Assembly: GCF_000013865.1 (NCBI RefSeq)
Contig: NC_007948.1
Coordinates: 2,294,001 to 2,358,000, forward strand
Direction of reading: 5' to 3'
DNA: 64,000 bases
Source of the DNA: Polaromonas sp. JS666
Lineage (GTDB): Bacteria; Pseudomonadota; Gammaproteobacteria; Burkholderiales; Burkholderiaceae_C
Shown piece after piece: positions 36,946 through 45,063 of the stretch. A program made the translations under genes and the position numbers. Every line of letters starts with the position of its first letter. The first letter of the stretch is position 1. The notes below the pieces were generated by a model, which ran no database searches, was not told where the DNA came from, and saw only the letters and a list, made by a program, of their open reading frames with translations.

Positions 36946-38045
36946 AGATTGCCTTGGTCACGGACGCCTGGGGGCCCCAGGTTAACGGTGTGGTTACCAC
37001 GCTTGTGGAGTTGGTGCGCGAACTGGAGCAACTGGGGCACGTGGTTGAGGTGATCCACCCAGGTCTTTTCAAGACCCGGCCTTGTCCCGGCTATGCGGGC
37101 ATTGACCTGGCGATTCGCCCGGGCCGGGGCCTGACTGAAAAGCTCGATGCTTTTCAGCCTGACGCCATTCACGTCGCGACCGAGGGCCCGTTGGGCTGGG
37201 CGGCGCGCAGCTATTGCGACAAACGCGGCCTGAAGTTCACAACGGCATTTCACACCAAGTTTCCTGAAATCCTCCATGCGGCGCTCAGGATCCCGCTGTC
37301 GTGGGGCTACGCGCTGTTTCGTTACTTTCATAAACCATCATCCGGCGTGATGGTGCCCACGCAAGGCGTGTTGCGCATGCTGGAGCGGCGGGGCTTTCGC
37401 AATTTGCGCGGCTGGACGCACGGCGTGGACACGCAGCTTTTTGAATTTCAGGATGCGCCGCGTGTGTATCCGCCTGTGGGCACGCTGGTTCGACCGGTTT
37501 CGCTGTTTGTGGGGCGGCTGTCGTATGAGAAGAACATCGAGGCGTTTCTCAAGCTGGACATTCCCGGCACCAAGGTCGTTTGCGGCGTGGGGCCGCTGGA
37601 AGTCGCACTCAGGGAGCGCTATCCGCATGTGCGATGGATGGGTGTGATGCCCCGCAGTGAACTGGCCAAGGTGTACGCGGCCGCCGATGTATTTGTGTTT
37701 CCCAGCCGGTCGGAAACGTTCGGCCTGGTGATGCTGGAGGCCATGGCGGCGGGCACACCTGTGGCGGCCTACCCGGTGGATGGCCCGCTGGAGGTGCTGG
37801 GTAGCGAGGAAGGGAACTGTCACGGCGGTGTCATGAATACCGATTTGCAGCAGGCCTGCTACAGCGCGCTGGCGGTACCGCGGCATCAAGCCCGCAGGCG
37901 GGCATTGGACTTCAGTTGGGAACAGGCGACACAACAGTTTGAAAGTTACCTGGTTCTGGCCGTGAAAAGCACCTCTTGCAAGCCGGTCAGTGGGGGAATA
38001 GCATCAGTCAAAAGTACTGTCACGCCTTTGTCATCAAACCGGTAA
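36942..38045 (+). CDS. GT4-family glycosyltransferase (Agt/SqdX-like)
   Basis: The 367-residue GT-B enzyme starts with MKIALVTDAWGPQVNGVVTT, typical of SqdX/Agt and mannosyltransferases acting on lipids. The donor site motif is PSRSETFGLVMLEAMAAGTPVAAYPVDGP, with the catalytic E-x7-E. The start overlaps the metallophosphoesterase stop by 4 bases. In marine bacteria an Agt next to PlcP glycosylates diacylglycerol to make replacement glycolipids under phosphate stress. The same role is likely here. The last 25 or so residues look non-conserved and contain the ppk Pho box. Confidence 0.85.
   Translation: MKIALVTDAWGPQVNGVVTTLVELVRELEQLGHVVEVIHPGLFKTRPCPGYAGIDLAIRPGRGLTEKLDAFQPDAIHVATEGPLGWAARSYCDKRGLKFTTAFHTKFPEILHAALRIPLSWGYALFRYFHKPSSGVMVPTQGVLRMLERRGFRNLRGWTHGVDTQLFEFQDAPRVYPPVGTLVRPVSLFVGRLSYEKNIEAFLKLDIPGTKVVCGVGPLEVALRERYPHVRWMGVMPRSELAKVYAAADVFVFPSRSETFGLVMLEAMAAGTPVAAYPVDGPLEVLGSEEGNCHGGVMNTDLQQACYSALAVPRHQARRRALDFSWEQATQQFESYLVLAVKSTSCKPVSGGIASVKSTVTPLSSNR
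38017..38034 (+). promoter_or_regulatory. Pho box upstream of ppk
   Basis: CTGTCAC-GCCT-TTGTCAT is a near-consensus 18 bp PhoB site with two 7 bp repeats 11 bp apart. It lies inside the 3' end of the glycosyltransferase gene, 51 bp before the ppk start. Confidence 0.8.
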
Positions 38046-38085
38046 ACACTTGGATTGCCTTTGATTACAAAGACTTGTGTTGTTG

Positions 38086-40197
38086 ATGTCCGATTTGCTC
38101 CCTTCATTTATTTTGTCCGCTCAATCCTCGGATGCTGCGCGACCTGTCAGGTTTCTCGACCGTGACCACAGTATTCTCGCTTTCAACGAGCGGGTGCTGG
38201 ACTGGGCCAGGCGCCCGGATGTGCCATTGCTGGAGCGCCTGAGGTTTTTGTGCATTGTGTCGTCCAACCTGGACGAGTTTTTTGAGGTTCGCGCCGCGCC
38301 TCACCTGACGGCGGCCCAGGGCAACGAACAAAAAGGTCTGTACACCGTAGAGTCCTTCGCGGCGCTGTCGGCTGCGGCGCATGACATGGTGGCGCGCCAG
38401 TATTCCCTTTATAACGATGACCTGCTGCCGGAGTTTGAACGGCAGGGCATTCGCATCGTCTCGCATGGCGAGCGCAACGCCGCCCAGCGACGCTGGGTGA
38501 AGGCCTATTTTGAACGGGAAGTCCGGCCGCTGCTGATTCCGGTCGGTCTCGACCCTTCCCATCCTTTCCCGCAGGTGGCCAACAAGTCGCTGAACTTTAT
38601 TGTGAGGCTCGGTGGCCATGATGCCTTCGGCCGCCAGAATGAAGTCGCGATTGTCAAGATTCCGCGTGTATTGCCGCGCATGATCCACATGCCGACCTCC
38701 GGCGACAGCAAGGGCAGGCTGTTTGTCTCGCTGTCCAGTGTGGTCCGGGCCCACCTGGCCGAGCTGTTTCCGGGCCGGGAGGTCGGGCAGTTTTCCCAGT
38801 TCCGCGTGACCCGGCACTCCGATCTGGCGGTGGATGAAGACGATGTGAAGAACCTGCGCACGGCCCTGCGCCAGGGCCTGGAGCAACGCCATTATGGCCA
38901 GGCTGTCCGGCTGGAAGTCGCGGCCGGATGTTCGGAATACCTGGCGAACTTTTTGCTCAAGCAGTTCGACCTGCCGGCGCTTTCCCTTTACAGGGTCCAG
39001 GGGCCGGTCAATCTGGTGCGGTTGACCCAACTGGTGGACCTGGTCAACGACCCCAAGCTGCTGTTTTCGCACTACAGCGCCAGCTATCCCACGCAGCTGC
39101 AACCTGGGCAGTCATTTTTTGAACGGCTCAAGCAGGGCGATGTGTCCATTCACCAGCCCTTCGAGAGTTTTGACGGTGTTCTGGCTTTTTTACGCGAGGC
39201 GGTCAACGACCCGCAGGTCCTGGCGATCAAGCAGACCATTTACCGCACCGGCACTGATTCGGAGCTGATGCTGTTGCTGCGGGAGGCTGTTCGGCGCGGC
39301 AAGGAGGTCACCGTCGTGGTGGAGCTCAAGGCACGGTTCGACGAGGAAGCCAATATCAATTGGGCGGAGATGCTGGAGTCGATTGGTGCGCAGGTGGTTT
39401 ATGGGGTGGTGGGCCTGAAGACCCACGCCAAGATGCTGCTGGTGACCCGGCGTGAGGGTCGGCATCTCGTCCGCTATGCACATCTGTCCACCGGCAATTA
39501 CAACCCGCGTACGGCGCGCCTGTATACCGACATCAGCTACCTGACAGCCGATCCCTTGCTGACGCTGGACATTGACAATGTCTTTGTGCACCTGGCCAGC
39601 CAGAGCCGGCTGCCCAAATTGCATCACCTCTGGCTGGCGCCGTTTCAGCTGCAGCGCAAACTGATTGAAAAAATCGATGCGGTAGGCGAAGCCGCCCTGC
39701 AGGGCAAGGATGCCCGCATTGTGGTGAAGATGAATGCGCTGACTGATGAAGACTTGATGCTGGCCCTGACCAGGGCCGGGCAGCGTGGCGTCAAAATTGA
39801 CCTGATCGTGCGCGGCGCCTGCATGCTGCCCGCCGGTGTTCCGGGCGTGACAGACAACATTCGGGTCCGCTCGGTGATTGGCCGGTTTCTGGAGCACTCG
39901 CGGGTGTTTTATTTCCGCAGTGCCGAGGAAGAAACGCTCTACCTCTCCAGCGCCGACTGGATGAACCGCAACATGCTACGCCGGATAGAACTGGCCTGGC
40001 CGGTCAACGATCCCGTCATTCGCCAGCGCATCATCGACGAATGCCTGGTGGCCTATTTGCACGACGGTCGCGACGCCTGGGACCTGCAGCCTGACGGTAC
40101 CTACCTGCGGGTGGATCAACGTGCCAAGACCGCGGGTCATGGCGCTCAGGCGGCCCTGATGGCGCGTTATTCACCACTCCACCACAGGGAAAAATAG
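38086..40197 (+). CDS. ppk1: Polyphosphate kinase 1
   Basis: The protein has 703 residues from the ATG at 38086; a GTG at 38077 is an alternative. The N-terminal domain starts RFLDRDHSILAFNERVLDWA, followed by VSSNLDEFFEVR. The catalytic histidine loop is RYAHLSTGNYNPRTARLYTD near residue 465, and the second motif YLSSADWMNRNMLRRIELAWPV lies near residue 625. PPK1 makes polyphosphate reversibly from ATP at the membrane. It is placed with ppx and the pst-pho genes and under a Pho box. Confidence 0.97.
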   Translation: MSDLLPSFILSAQSSDAARPVRFLDRDHSILAFNERVLDWARRPDVPLLERLRFLCIVSSNLDEFFEVRAAPHLTAAQGNEQKGLYTVESFAALSAAAHDMVARQYSLYNDDLLPEFERQGIRIVSHGERNAAQRRWVKAYFEREVRPLLIPVGLDPSHPFPQVANKSLNFIVRLGGHDAFGRQNEVAIVKIPRVLPRMIHMPTSGDSKGRLFVSLSSVVRAHLAELFPGREVGQFSQFRVTRHSDLAVDEDDVKNLRTALRQGLEQRHYGQAVRLEVAAGCSEYLANFLLKQFDLPALSLYRVQGPVNLVRLTQLVDLVNDPKLLFSHYSASYPTQLQPGQSFFERLKQGDVSIHQPFESFDGVLAFLREAVNDPQVLAIKQTIYRTGTDSELMLLLREAVRRGKEVTVVVELKARFDEEANINWAEMLESIGAQVVYGVVGLKTHAKMLLVTRREGRHLVRYAHLSTGNYNPRTARLYTDISYLTADPLLTLDIDNVFVHLASQSRLPKLHHLWLAPFQLQRKLIEKIDAVGEAALQGKDARIVVKMNALTDEDLMLALTRAGQRGVKIDLIVRGACMLPAGVPGVTDNIRVRSVIGRFLEHSRVFYFRSAEEETLYLSSADWMNRNMLRRIELAWPVNDPVIRQRIIDECLVAYLHDGRDAWDLQPDGTYLRVDQRAKTAGHGAQAALMARYSPLHHREK

Positions 40198-40199
40198 CC

Positions 40200-40673
40200 A
40201 TGGACCTCATCTTGTGGCGCCATGCGGAGGCAGAGGACTGGCCCGGAGGTGATCCCGAGGGAGGCAGTGATCTGGACCGGTCTCTCACACCGCGGGGAGA
40301 GAAGCAGGCGGCCCGCATGGCCGGCTGGCTGGACCGGCAGCTCCCGGAAGGCACACGCATTCTGGTAAGCCCGGCGCGGCGCTGTGAGCAGACGGTGCTG
40401 GCGTTGGGACGCAAGTACAAGATACGGACAGAACTGGCACCTGATGCAACGCCTGCGCAGTTGCTGGAACTGGTGCAATGGCCGCAGAGCCGGTCGCCGG
40501 TTTTGGTGGTGGGGCATCAACCCACACTGGGACAGACCATTGCCAAGCTGCTGGGGCTGCAGGAGAGCGATTGCCCGGTCAAAAAGGGCTCGCTCTGGTG
40601 GCTTCGCAGCCGAGAACGCGACGGACATACCCAGACCATTGTGGTCACCGTGCAGTCGCCTGAAGTGCTCTAG
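40200..40673 (+). CDS. sixA: SixA-type phosphohistidine phosphatase
   Basis: The 157-residue histidine-phosphatase-superfamily protein has the RHA catalytic motif LILWRHAEAEDW and the second histidine in VLVVGHQPTLGQT. SixA dephosphorylates phosphohistidine domains of phosphotransfer proteins. The ATG comes 2 bases after the ppk stop. The stop codon TAG coincides with the first bases of an inserted palindromic element, so the native C terminus may have been longer or different. Confidence 0.88.
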   Translation: MDLILWRHAEAEDWPGGDPEGGSDLDRSLTPRGEKQAARMAGWLDRQLPEGTRILVSPARRCEQTVLALGRKYKIRTELAPDATPAQLLELVQWPQSRSPVLVVGHQPTLGQTIAKLLGLQESDCPVKKGSLWWLRSRERDGHTQTIVVTVQSPEVL

Positions 40674-40833
40674 TGTGGTGTTGCATGCTTGACGGCACCA
40701 ATAAAACCGATGGATTTTTGGTCAGGGCAAGGCGCAAACCACAGCAATAGTCCCGCTATTGCGCGGATTTGCAACGCCGCCATGGACGAAAAGACGCGGT
40801 TTTAGGTGCCGGATAGCGTGCAACACCACACTA
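40671..40833. mobile_element. 163 bp palindromic MITE-like element
   Basis: The termini are near-perfect 18 bp inverted repeats: TAGTGTGGTGTTGCATGC at 40671-40688 and its complement (one mismatch) at 40816-40833. The interior continues to pair, with GCAATAG-TCCCG-CTATTGC at the centre. TA dinucleotides bound both ends, as for IS630/Tc1-type insertions. It has no coding capacity. The whole element could fold into one long hairpin and may also act as a terminator for ppk-sixA. Confidence 0.75.
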
Positions 40834-40839
40834 GGTGTG

Positions 40840-40980
40840 GGGGGCTTCCATAAATCCAATTCTCGGGCGCATGGCCGCGTTGCGCGGTGCTCGGAATCCT
40901 CATGCACCCAAGTGCATTCCGGTTCCTGCGCTTCGTGCGCCTTGCCCTGCATCCCGATAATTGAATTTCTGGAAGCCCCC
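40840..40980. repeat. Second long palindromic element, 141 bp
   Basis: The ends GGGGGCTTCCATAAATCC... (40840) and ...TTTCTGGAAGCCCCC (40980) form an inverted repeat of about 28 bp with three mismatches, enclosing a centre with no reading frame. It sits only 6 bp from the first element but has unrelated sequence. It resembles a MITE or large REP unit. Confidence 0.65.
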
Positions 40981-41003
40981 GGTAAAAACCTCTTTTGCTG
41001 TGG

Positions 41004-41438
41004 CTATATTTTTAGGGCAGGGCGGCCAGTCTTGATGGCTGGAACCTGCTCCAGCGCCATCAGGAAGGCGGCATCGGACAGGGCTGCCAGGGCTTTGATG
41101 CCGGCACGCAGCACTTCGCTTTTTTTGGCCGGGCGGGTTAATTGGGCTGCACGCTGTTTGAGACCCTCAAGCACCAGGTATTCGGCTTTGGGAATGGTAA
41201 AGCTGTCGCGTACCAGTTTGGGTTTCTTGGGCTTGGCTGCCTTTTCAGGCGTCGTTGCCGGCAGGACCTTGGGCAGCGGCGCTTTGGCGCCCGCTTTTTT
41301 GGCAACGGGCGTGGGGGAGGGGGCCTTGCCCGTGACGGCTTTTCGGACGGGTGACTTTTTCAGTTCAGGTTTTGCTGCGTTTGGCTTGGCCGGGGTTTTT
41401 CGCGCCGGGGCGGGCGAGGCTTTCTTTGTGGTTGCCAT
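41004..41438 (-). CDS. Lys/Ala/Pro-rich protein with C-terminal RHH-like domain
   Basis: The protein has 144 residues. The first 75 are a low-complexity, histone-H1-like basic tail (KKASPAPARKTPAKPNAAKP). The C-terminal part, KLVRDSFTIPKAEYLVLEGLKQRAAQL...KKSEVLRAGIKALAALSD, fits a ribbon-helix-helix: a strand, then two helices. It is probably a small nucleoid-associated or regulatory DNA-binding protein. A perfect 13 bp inverted repeat at 41457-41492 starts 19 bp upstream of its ATG, consistent with autoregulation. I know no named homologue. Confidence 0.75.
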   Translation of the reverse strand: MATTKKASPAPARKTPAKPNAAKPELKKSPVRKAVTGKAPSPTPVAKKAGAKAPLPKVLPATTPEKAAKPKKPKLVRDSFTIPKAEYLVLEGLKQRAAQLTRPAKKSEVLRAGIKALAALSDAAFLMALEQVPAIKTGRPALKI

Positions 41439-41456
41439 GAGAATGTCCTTTTCAAT

Positions 41457-41492
41457 AAACGATATAAACCGTATATATAGTTTATATCGTTT
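41457..41492. promoter_or_regulatory. Large palindromic operator upstream of the RHH-like gene
   Basis: AAACGATATAAAC (41457-41469) and GTTTATATCGTTT (41480-41492) are a perfect 13 bp inverted repeat with the AT-rich spacer CGTATATATA. It covers the likely promoter of the leftward gene. Confidence 0.7.
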
Positions 41493-41538
41493 GAAAATGA
41501 ACCGTCAAGCCTCCTGGCTGCCACAGGGTTCCTGCTGT

Positions 41539-43038
41539 CTACAGACCGGAGACAATCAGGGTCCATGGCGTTTTTTGCCAGGCCAGCACTTCTTCGCGCA
41601 GCAAGTGCGCCGATTGAGGAAAGGCTTCAGCCCAGCCCGGCCTGCAGTTCAGCACAAAAATCCTGCCGGGTTCCGCGCTGCATTCGAGTTGCAGTCCCTT
41701 GAGGTCAGGGTCTCGCCGGGCGTGGCACAAAATGACCGCCATGCGCAGGCACAGCAGTTGCTGGACAAACACCCGGTCTTCGAAGTCAACTTCCAGCTTG
41801 CGCAGTTTCCCGCGATGACCCAGCACGAGCAGGCTCAGCCGGTGCAGCTCGGGGAGCGCAAAACCGGGCGCGTCGGCGTTGTCCAGAATATAGGCGCCAT
41901 GCTTGTGGTAGTCGCTGTGTGAAATCTGGCTGCCAATCTCATGAAGCTGCGCAGCCCACTGCAGCTTGCGCTGGAAACGCTCCAGTGCCTCGCCTGGGAG
42001 GCCTGCGCCAGCCATCCGGAACAGGTGCTGCGAAACTCTGCTGACCCGCTGGGCCTGTGCTGCATCTGAGTTGAATTTGCTCGCCAGGCGCTGGACGCTG
42101 GTTGAGCGCAAATCGGTGGAGTCCTGCTCCCGGTCGAGGAGGTCATAAAGAACGCCGTGGCGCAGCGCGCCCTGGGCGGCTTCCATCTGTTCAATGCCCA
42201 GCAGCCCGAACACAGCCCTCAGCACGCTGACGCCACCGCCAATGACGGCGCGCCGGTCATCTTTCATGCCGTCGAGCTTCACGCGGTCGGCATGTTGCGC
42301 CTTGAGCAGGCGATCGAGCAGCCAGTCGAGGCCATCACGCGTGACAAGGCCGGCAGGCCAGCCCGCGGCAGTCAGTACATCGCTGACGGCGCCAATCGTG
42401 CCGGACGAACCATAGGCGACATCCCAGACGCCCGGCTGGTAGGCATTGACCGCTTCATCAAGCACCGCTTTGGCCGCAATTTCAGCCATCTCGAAAGCCC
42501 GCGGCGTGAACTGGCCGTCCGGAAAGTACTTCATGGACCAAGCCACGCTGCCGACGCGGTAGGACTCCATCGTGCGTGCATCGAAGCCCTTGCCCAGGAT
42601 CATTTCTGTGGAGCGGCCCCCAATGTCCACAACCAGCCGGCGCTCATCCGACTGGGGCAGCAGATGGGCCACACCCTGGTAAATCAGTCGGGCTTCTTCG
42701 CTGCCTGAAATGACATCAATGGGGAATTCCAGAATCCGGAAGGCCTGCGCCAGAAATTCTTCCCGGTTGCGTGCCTCCCGCAAGGTTTGCGTGGCGACGG
42801 CCCTGACCTGCGTTTTTTTGAACCCGGCCAGCCGTTCGGCGAAGCGGGCCAGGCAGTCCCAGCCGCGCTGCATGGCGTCCGGCGTCAGGTTGCGGTCGCC
42901 GTCCAGTCCGTTGCCCTGGCGGACCGTTTCCTTGATGTATTCCGTGCGGTGGACCCGGCCATGATCAAGGCGGCCAATTTCAAGGCGAAAACTGTTGGAT
43001 CCCAGATCTACAGCCGCGAGCAGTGTTCCGTTTTGCAT
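41539..43038 (-). CDS. ppx: Exopolyphosphatase (Ppx/GppA family)
   Basis: The protein has 499 residues from the ATG at 43038. The ASKHA phosphate loop LAAVDLGSNSFRLEIGRL is at the N terminus. ISGSEEARLIYQGV and VVDIGGRSTEMILG give the second loop, followed by YGSSGTIGAV. The C-terminal helical HD-like region contains QLHEIGSQISHSDYHKHGAYIL. It degrades polyphosphate, or hydrolyses pppGpp, opposing the ppk product nearby. It is transcribed opposite to ppk. Confidence 0.93.
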   Translation of the reverse strand: MQNGTLLAAVDLGSNSFRLEIGRLDHGRVHRTEYIKETVRQGNGLDGDRNLTPDAMQRGWDCLARFAERLAGFKKTQVRAVATQTLREARNREEFLAQAFRILEFPIDVISGSEEARLIYQGVAHLLPQSDERRLVVDIGGRSTEMILGKGFDARTMESYRVGSVAWSMKYFPDGQFTPRAFEMAEIAAKAVLDEAVNAYQPGVWDVAYGSSGTIGAVSDVLTAAGWPAGLVTRDGLDWLLDRLLKAQHADRVKLDGMKDDRRAVIGGGVSVLRAVFGLLGIEQMEAAQGALRHGVLYDLLDREQDSTDLRSTSVQRLASKFNSDAAQAQRVSRVSQHLFRMAGAGLPGEALERFQRKLQWAAQLHEIGSQISHSDYHKHGAYILDNADAPGFALPELHRLSLLVLGHRGKLRKLEVDFEDRVFVQQLLCLRMAVILCHARRDPDLKGLQLECSAEPGRIFVLNCRPGWAEAFPQSAHLLREEVLAWQKTPWTLIVSGL

Positions 43039-43111
43039 GTCTGAGTTTCTTTGTCCGGGCCCAGCATAGCATTCACGCGGGCATCGGCACTCACCCCGGC
43101 ATTCCTGCTGC

Positions 43112-44257
43112 TTAGCCAATCAGCCGGCCATCTATCGTCATCATGCTTTGCGTGACATAGCTGCCGCTCCTGCGCTGCGGGTTGAAACTGACGCGAAACC
43201 CGCCGATGTCCAGGCTGGAGCGCCGCTGAAAGGCGGCCAACGCGCTTTGGCGTGTCAGCGGGCCATCCATGTCATTGAGCACTTCATAGGTGTATCTGGC
43301 GGCAATGAAGCCGGCCAGGCTCAGCGGGGCCGGGGGCTCATCAAACAGGCGTGCCAGTGTTTCGCGGTAGCTTCTGACCACCGGGAGGCTGGCATTGACC
43401 AGCGGCACCGGCTGGGTCGCAATGACCGGCGTGCTGCGCGCCGCCCCCATTTGCAGCATGGTCTGCAGGTTGACGTCGGCCAGCGCGACGACGTAGCGCT
43501 GGCGCGCCTGCTTTTCCAGTCCTTGCGTGAAGGCGGCAAGTTCGGGCGTGCCACCCACAAAAAGAAGTACAGCCGGCGTGCCGGGTGTCAGCTTCTGGCC
43601 GAGCAGACGCAAGTCCCCGTCGCCCTGAAACGACTGCAGCTTGAGCTGCATGCCGGCAGCAATGCGTTCGACCTCGACGCGGTAGGCCGCGTGGTCCTTG
43701 GCCGTCGCATAAATCGCGCCCAGCTCTTTCAGACCCATGACCGACAGGGTTTTAAGCGCGTAGGCGATCTGTTCCTGGCGCGCCGCGAAAATCGGGAACG
43801 TCTTGTCATCGATTTCGAGGCTGGAGTTTTGCAGCCAGGGCGCTGCGTGAGCAATATCCAGACCCCCCTGGCGCGACGGGGTGGCGATCTGGCTGGCGAT
43901 CTGGTCGCCGACACTGCCGGAGAGGACAACGCAGGATGGATTGTCCCGGACCGAGTCGAGGGCCGCGCGCAGGCTGGCTGGTGTGCCGTCCGTTTCGAGC
44001 GCAAGATGCTGCACCTGTCGGCCGCGTATGCCCCCCCGAGAGTTGATGTCCTGCCAGGCGGCGCGTGACCCGATCAGGAAATCTTTTGACACGTCCTGTT
44101 GCGCTTGTGAGAAGTCAACAACCTGCGCAACGACGACAGCGCGTGATGCAGCCGCTTTGCCAGGCTGCGCCCAGCCTGGTGCTACAGCACCGGCAGTCAG
44201 CATGCTGGCACCTTGCAGCAGTTGGCGACGGCTGATGGCTGGACTTTGTAAAGGCAT
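43112..44257 (-). CDS. Periplasmic ligand-binding protein, branched-chain amino acid type (Peripla_BP_6)
   Basis: The 381-residue protein starts ISRRQLLQGASMLTAGAVAPGWA, a twin-arginine-like or lipobox-free signal. The mature part has the type I binding fold: DFSQAQQDVSKDFLIGSRAAWQDINSRGGIRGRQV, then VVLSGSVGDQIASQIATP and VLLFVGGTPELAAFTQGLE. No ABC permease or ATPase lies nearby, so it may be an orphan receptor. It lies upstream of ppx on the same strand with a 73 bp gap. Confidence 0.82.
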   Translation of the reverse strand: MPLQSPAISRRQLLQGASMLTAGAVAPGWAQPGKAAASRAVVVAQVVDFSQAQQDVSKDFLIGSRAAWQDINSRGGIRGRQVQHLALETDGTPASLRAALDSVRDNPSCVVLSGSVGDQIASQIATPSRQGGLDIAHAAPWLQNSSLEIDDKTFPIFAARQEQIAYALKTLSVMGLKELGAIYATAKDHAAYRVEVERIAAGMQLKLQSFQGDGDLRLLGQKLTPGTPAVLLFVGGTPELAAFTQGLEKQARQRYVVALADVNLQTMLQMGAARSTPVIATQPVPLVNASLPVVRSYRETLARLFDEPPAPLSLAGFIAARYTYEVLNDMDGPLTRQSALAAFQRRSSLDIGGFRVSFNPQRRSGSYVTQSMMTIDGRLIG

Positions 44258-44301
44258 GAATGAATCCCCAGGCGGTGCAGTTCCCGCCGTCCGGTTTAAA
44301 G

Positions 44302-44349
44302 TGCTATTGAATTTGTAGCGGTCAACGCGCTTCAGAAAGGGCGTTGACC
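44302..44349. repeat. Short interspersed repeat with hairpin
   Basis: TGCTATTGAATTTGTAGC (44302-44319) is followed by GGTCAACGC (44320-44328) and its complement GCGTTGACC (44341-44349), a perfect 9 bp stem with a 12-base loop. The same layout of 18-mer plus hairpin occurs at 30956. Confidence 0.6.
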
Positions 44350-44390
44350 TGAAAGAGCCGTGATGCAGGGCCCTGAAGCCTGGTAGTGGC

Positions 44391-44873
44391 TTAGCGCTTC
44401 GCAGGAGGAATCAAAACGCTGTCGACGATATGCACCATACCGTTGGTCGCAGAAATATCAGCGGTTTGAACCATGGCTTCTTCCACCGTGACAAAATCGC
44501 CCGCTCTGGAGATTGCCACATTGGCGCCGTTGACGGTTTTGCTGTTGCCATTCTTGACGTCGGCGGCTATGACCTTGACGGGCAGTACGTGGTAGGTCAG
44601 CACGGCCTTGAGTTTGGCCGGATCCTTGGCAAGATCGTCCATGGTTTTTGCCGGAACCTTGGCGAAGGCCTCATTGGTAGGCGCGAAGACGGTAAAAGGG
44701 CCCGTACCCTTGAGGGTGTCCGTCAGTCCTGATTTGGCGACCAGGCTGGTGAGGGTGCTCAATTGCGGTTTGGCGGCGATGGTGTCCGCTACCGATACCG
44801 GGGCGCTGGAAGTAGCGCAGCCGGCGAGGGCGGCAACGGTTGTGGCGACGAGAAGAATGCGGAATTTGGGCAT
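44391..44873 (-). CDS. Fasciclin-domain lipoprotein
   Basis: The 160-residue protein has a lipoprotein signal (RILLVATTVAALAGC, lipobox LAGC at residue 19). One FAS1 domain follows: LSTLTSLVAKSGLTDTL, then GPFTVFAPTNEAFAKVP, LTYHVLPVKV and the C-terminal NGMVHIVDSVLIPP. FAS1 proteins mediate adhesion or surface binding. A Pho box on the same strand ends 45 bp before its ATG, so it is probably part of the phosphate-starvation response, divergent from pstS. Confidence 0.9.
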   Translation of the reverse strand: MPKFRILLVATTVAALAGCATSSAPVSVADTIAAKPQLSTLTSLVAKSGLTDTLKGTGPFTVFAPTNEAFAKVPAKTMDDLAKDPAKLKAVLTYHVLPVKVIAADVKNGNSKTVNGANVAISRAGDFVTVEEAMVQTADISATNGMVHIVDSVLIPPAKR

Positions 44874-44917
44874 GAAAATTCTCCTGATTAAGACAGCGCC
44901 AAGCGTAGGAGGTGTCG

Positions 44918-44935
44918 ATGACAGATCCGTGACGA
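44918..44935 (-). promoter_or_regulatory. Pho box upstream of the fasciclin gene
   Basis: Read on the minus strand, TCGTCAC-GGAT-CTGTCAT gives two 7 bp repeats spaced 11 bp, with one perfect half site. It lies 45 bp upstream of the leftward fasciclin start. Confidence 0.65.
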
Positions 44936-44993
44936 AAATTTGAAGGTTTTATGACAACCCTGTGGATTTCCATGCATTGCCCCGGGAGGGTGT

Positions 44994-45011
44994 CTGTCAC
45001 ATCGTTGTCAC
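44994..45011 (+). promoter_or_regulatory. Pho box upstream of pstS
   Basis: CTGTCAC-ATCG-TTGTCAC is an 18 bp PhoB site with two 7 bp repeats 11 bp apart, ending 52 bp before the pstS ATG. Together with the minus-strand box it makes this 190 bp region a divergent PhoB-controlled promoter. Confidence 0.85.
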
Positions 45012-45063
45012 ACAAGTTTTTTACAGTTCGTGCATCTTTCCTACCAACCCCAAAGGTGTTCCG

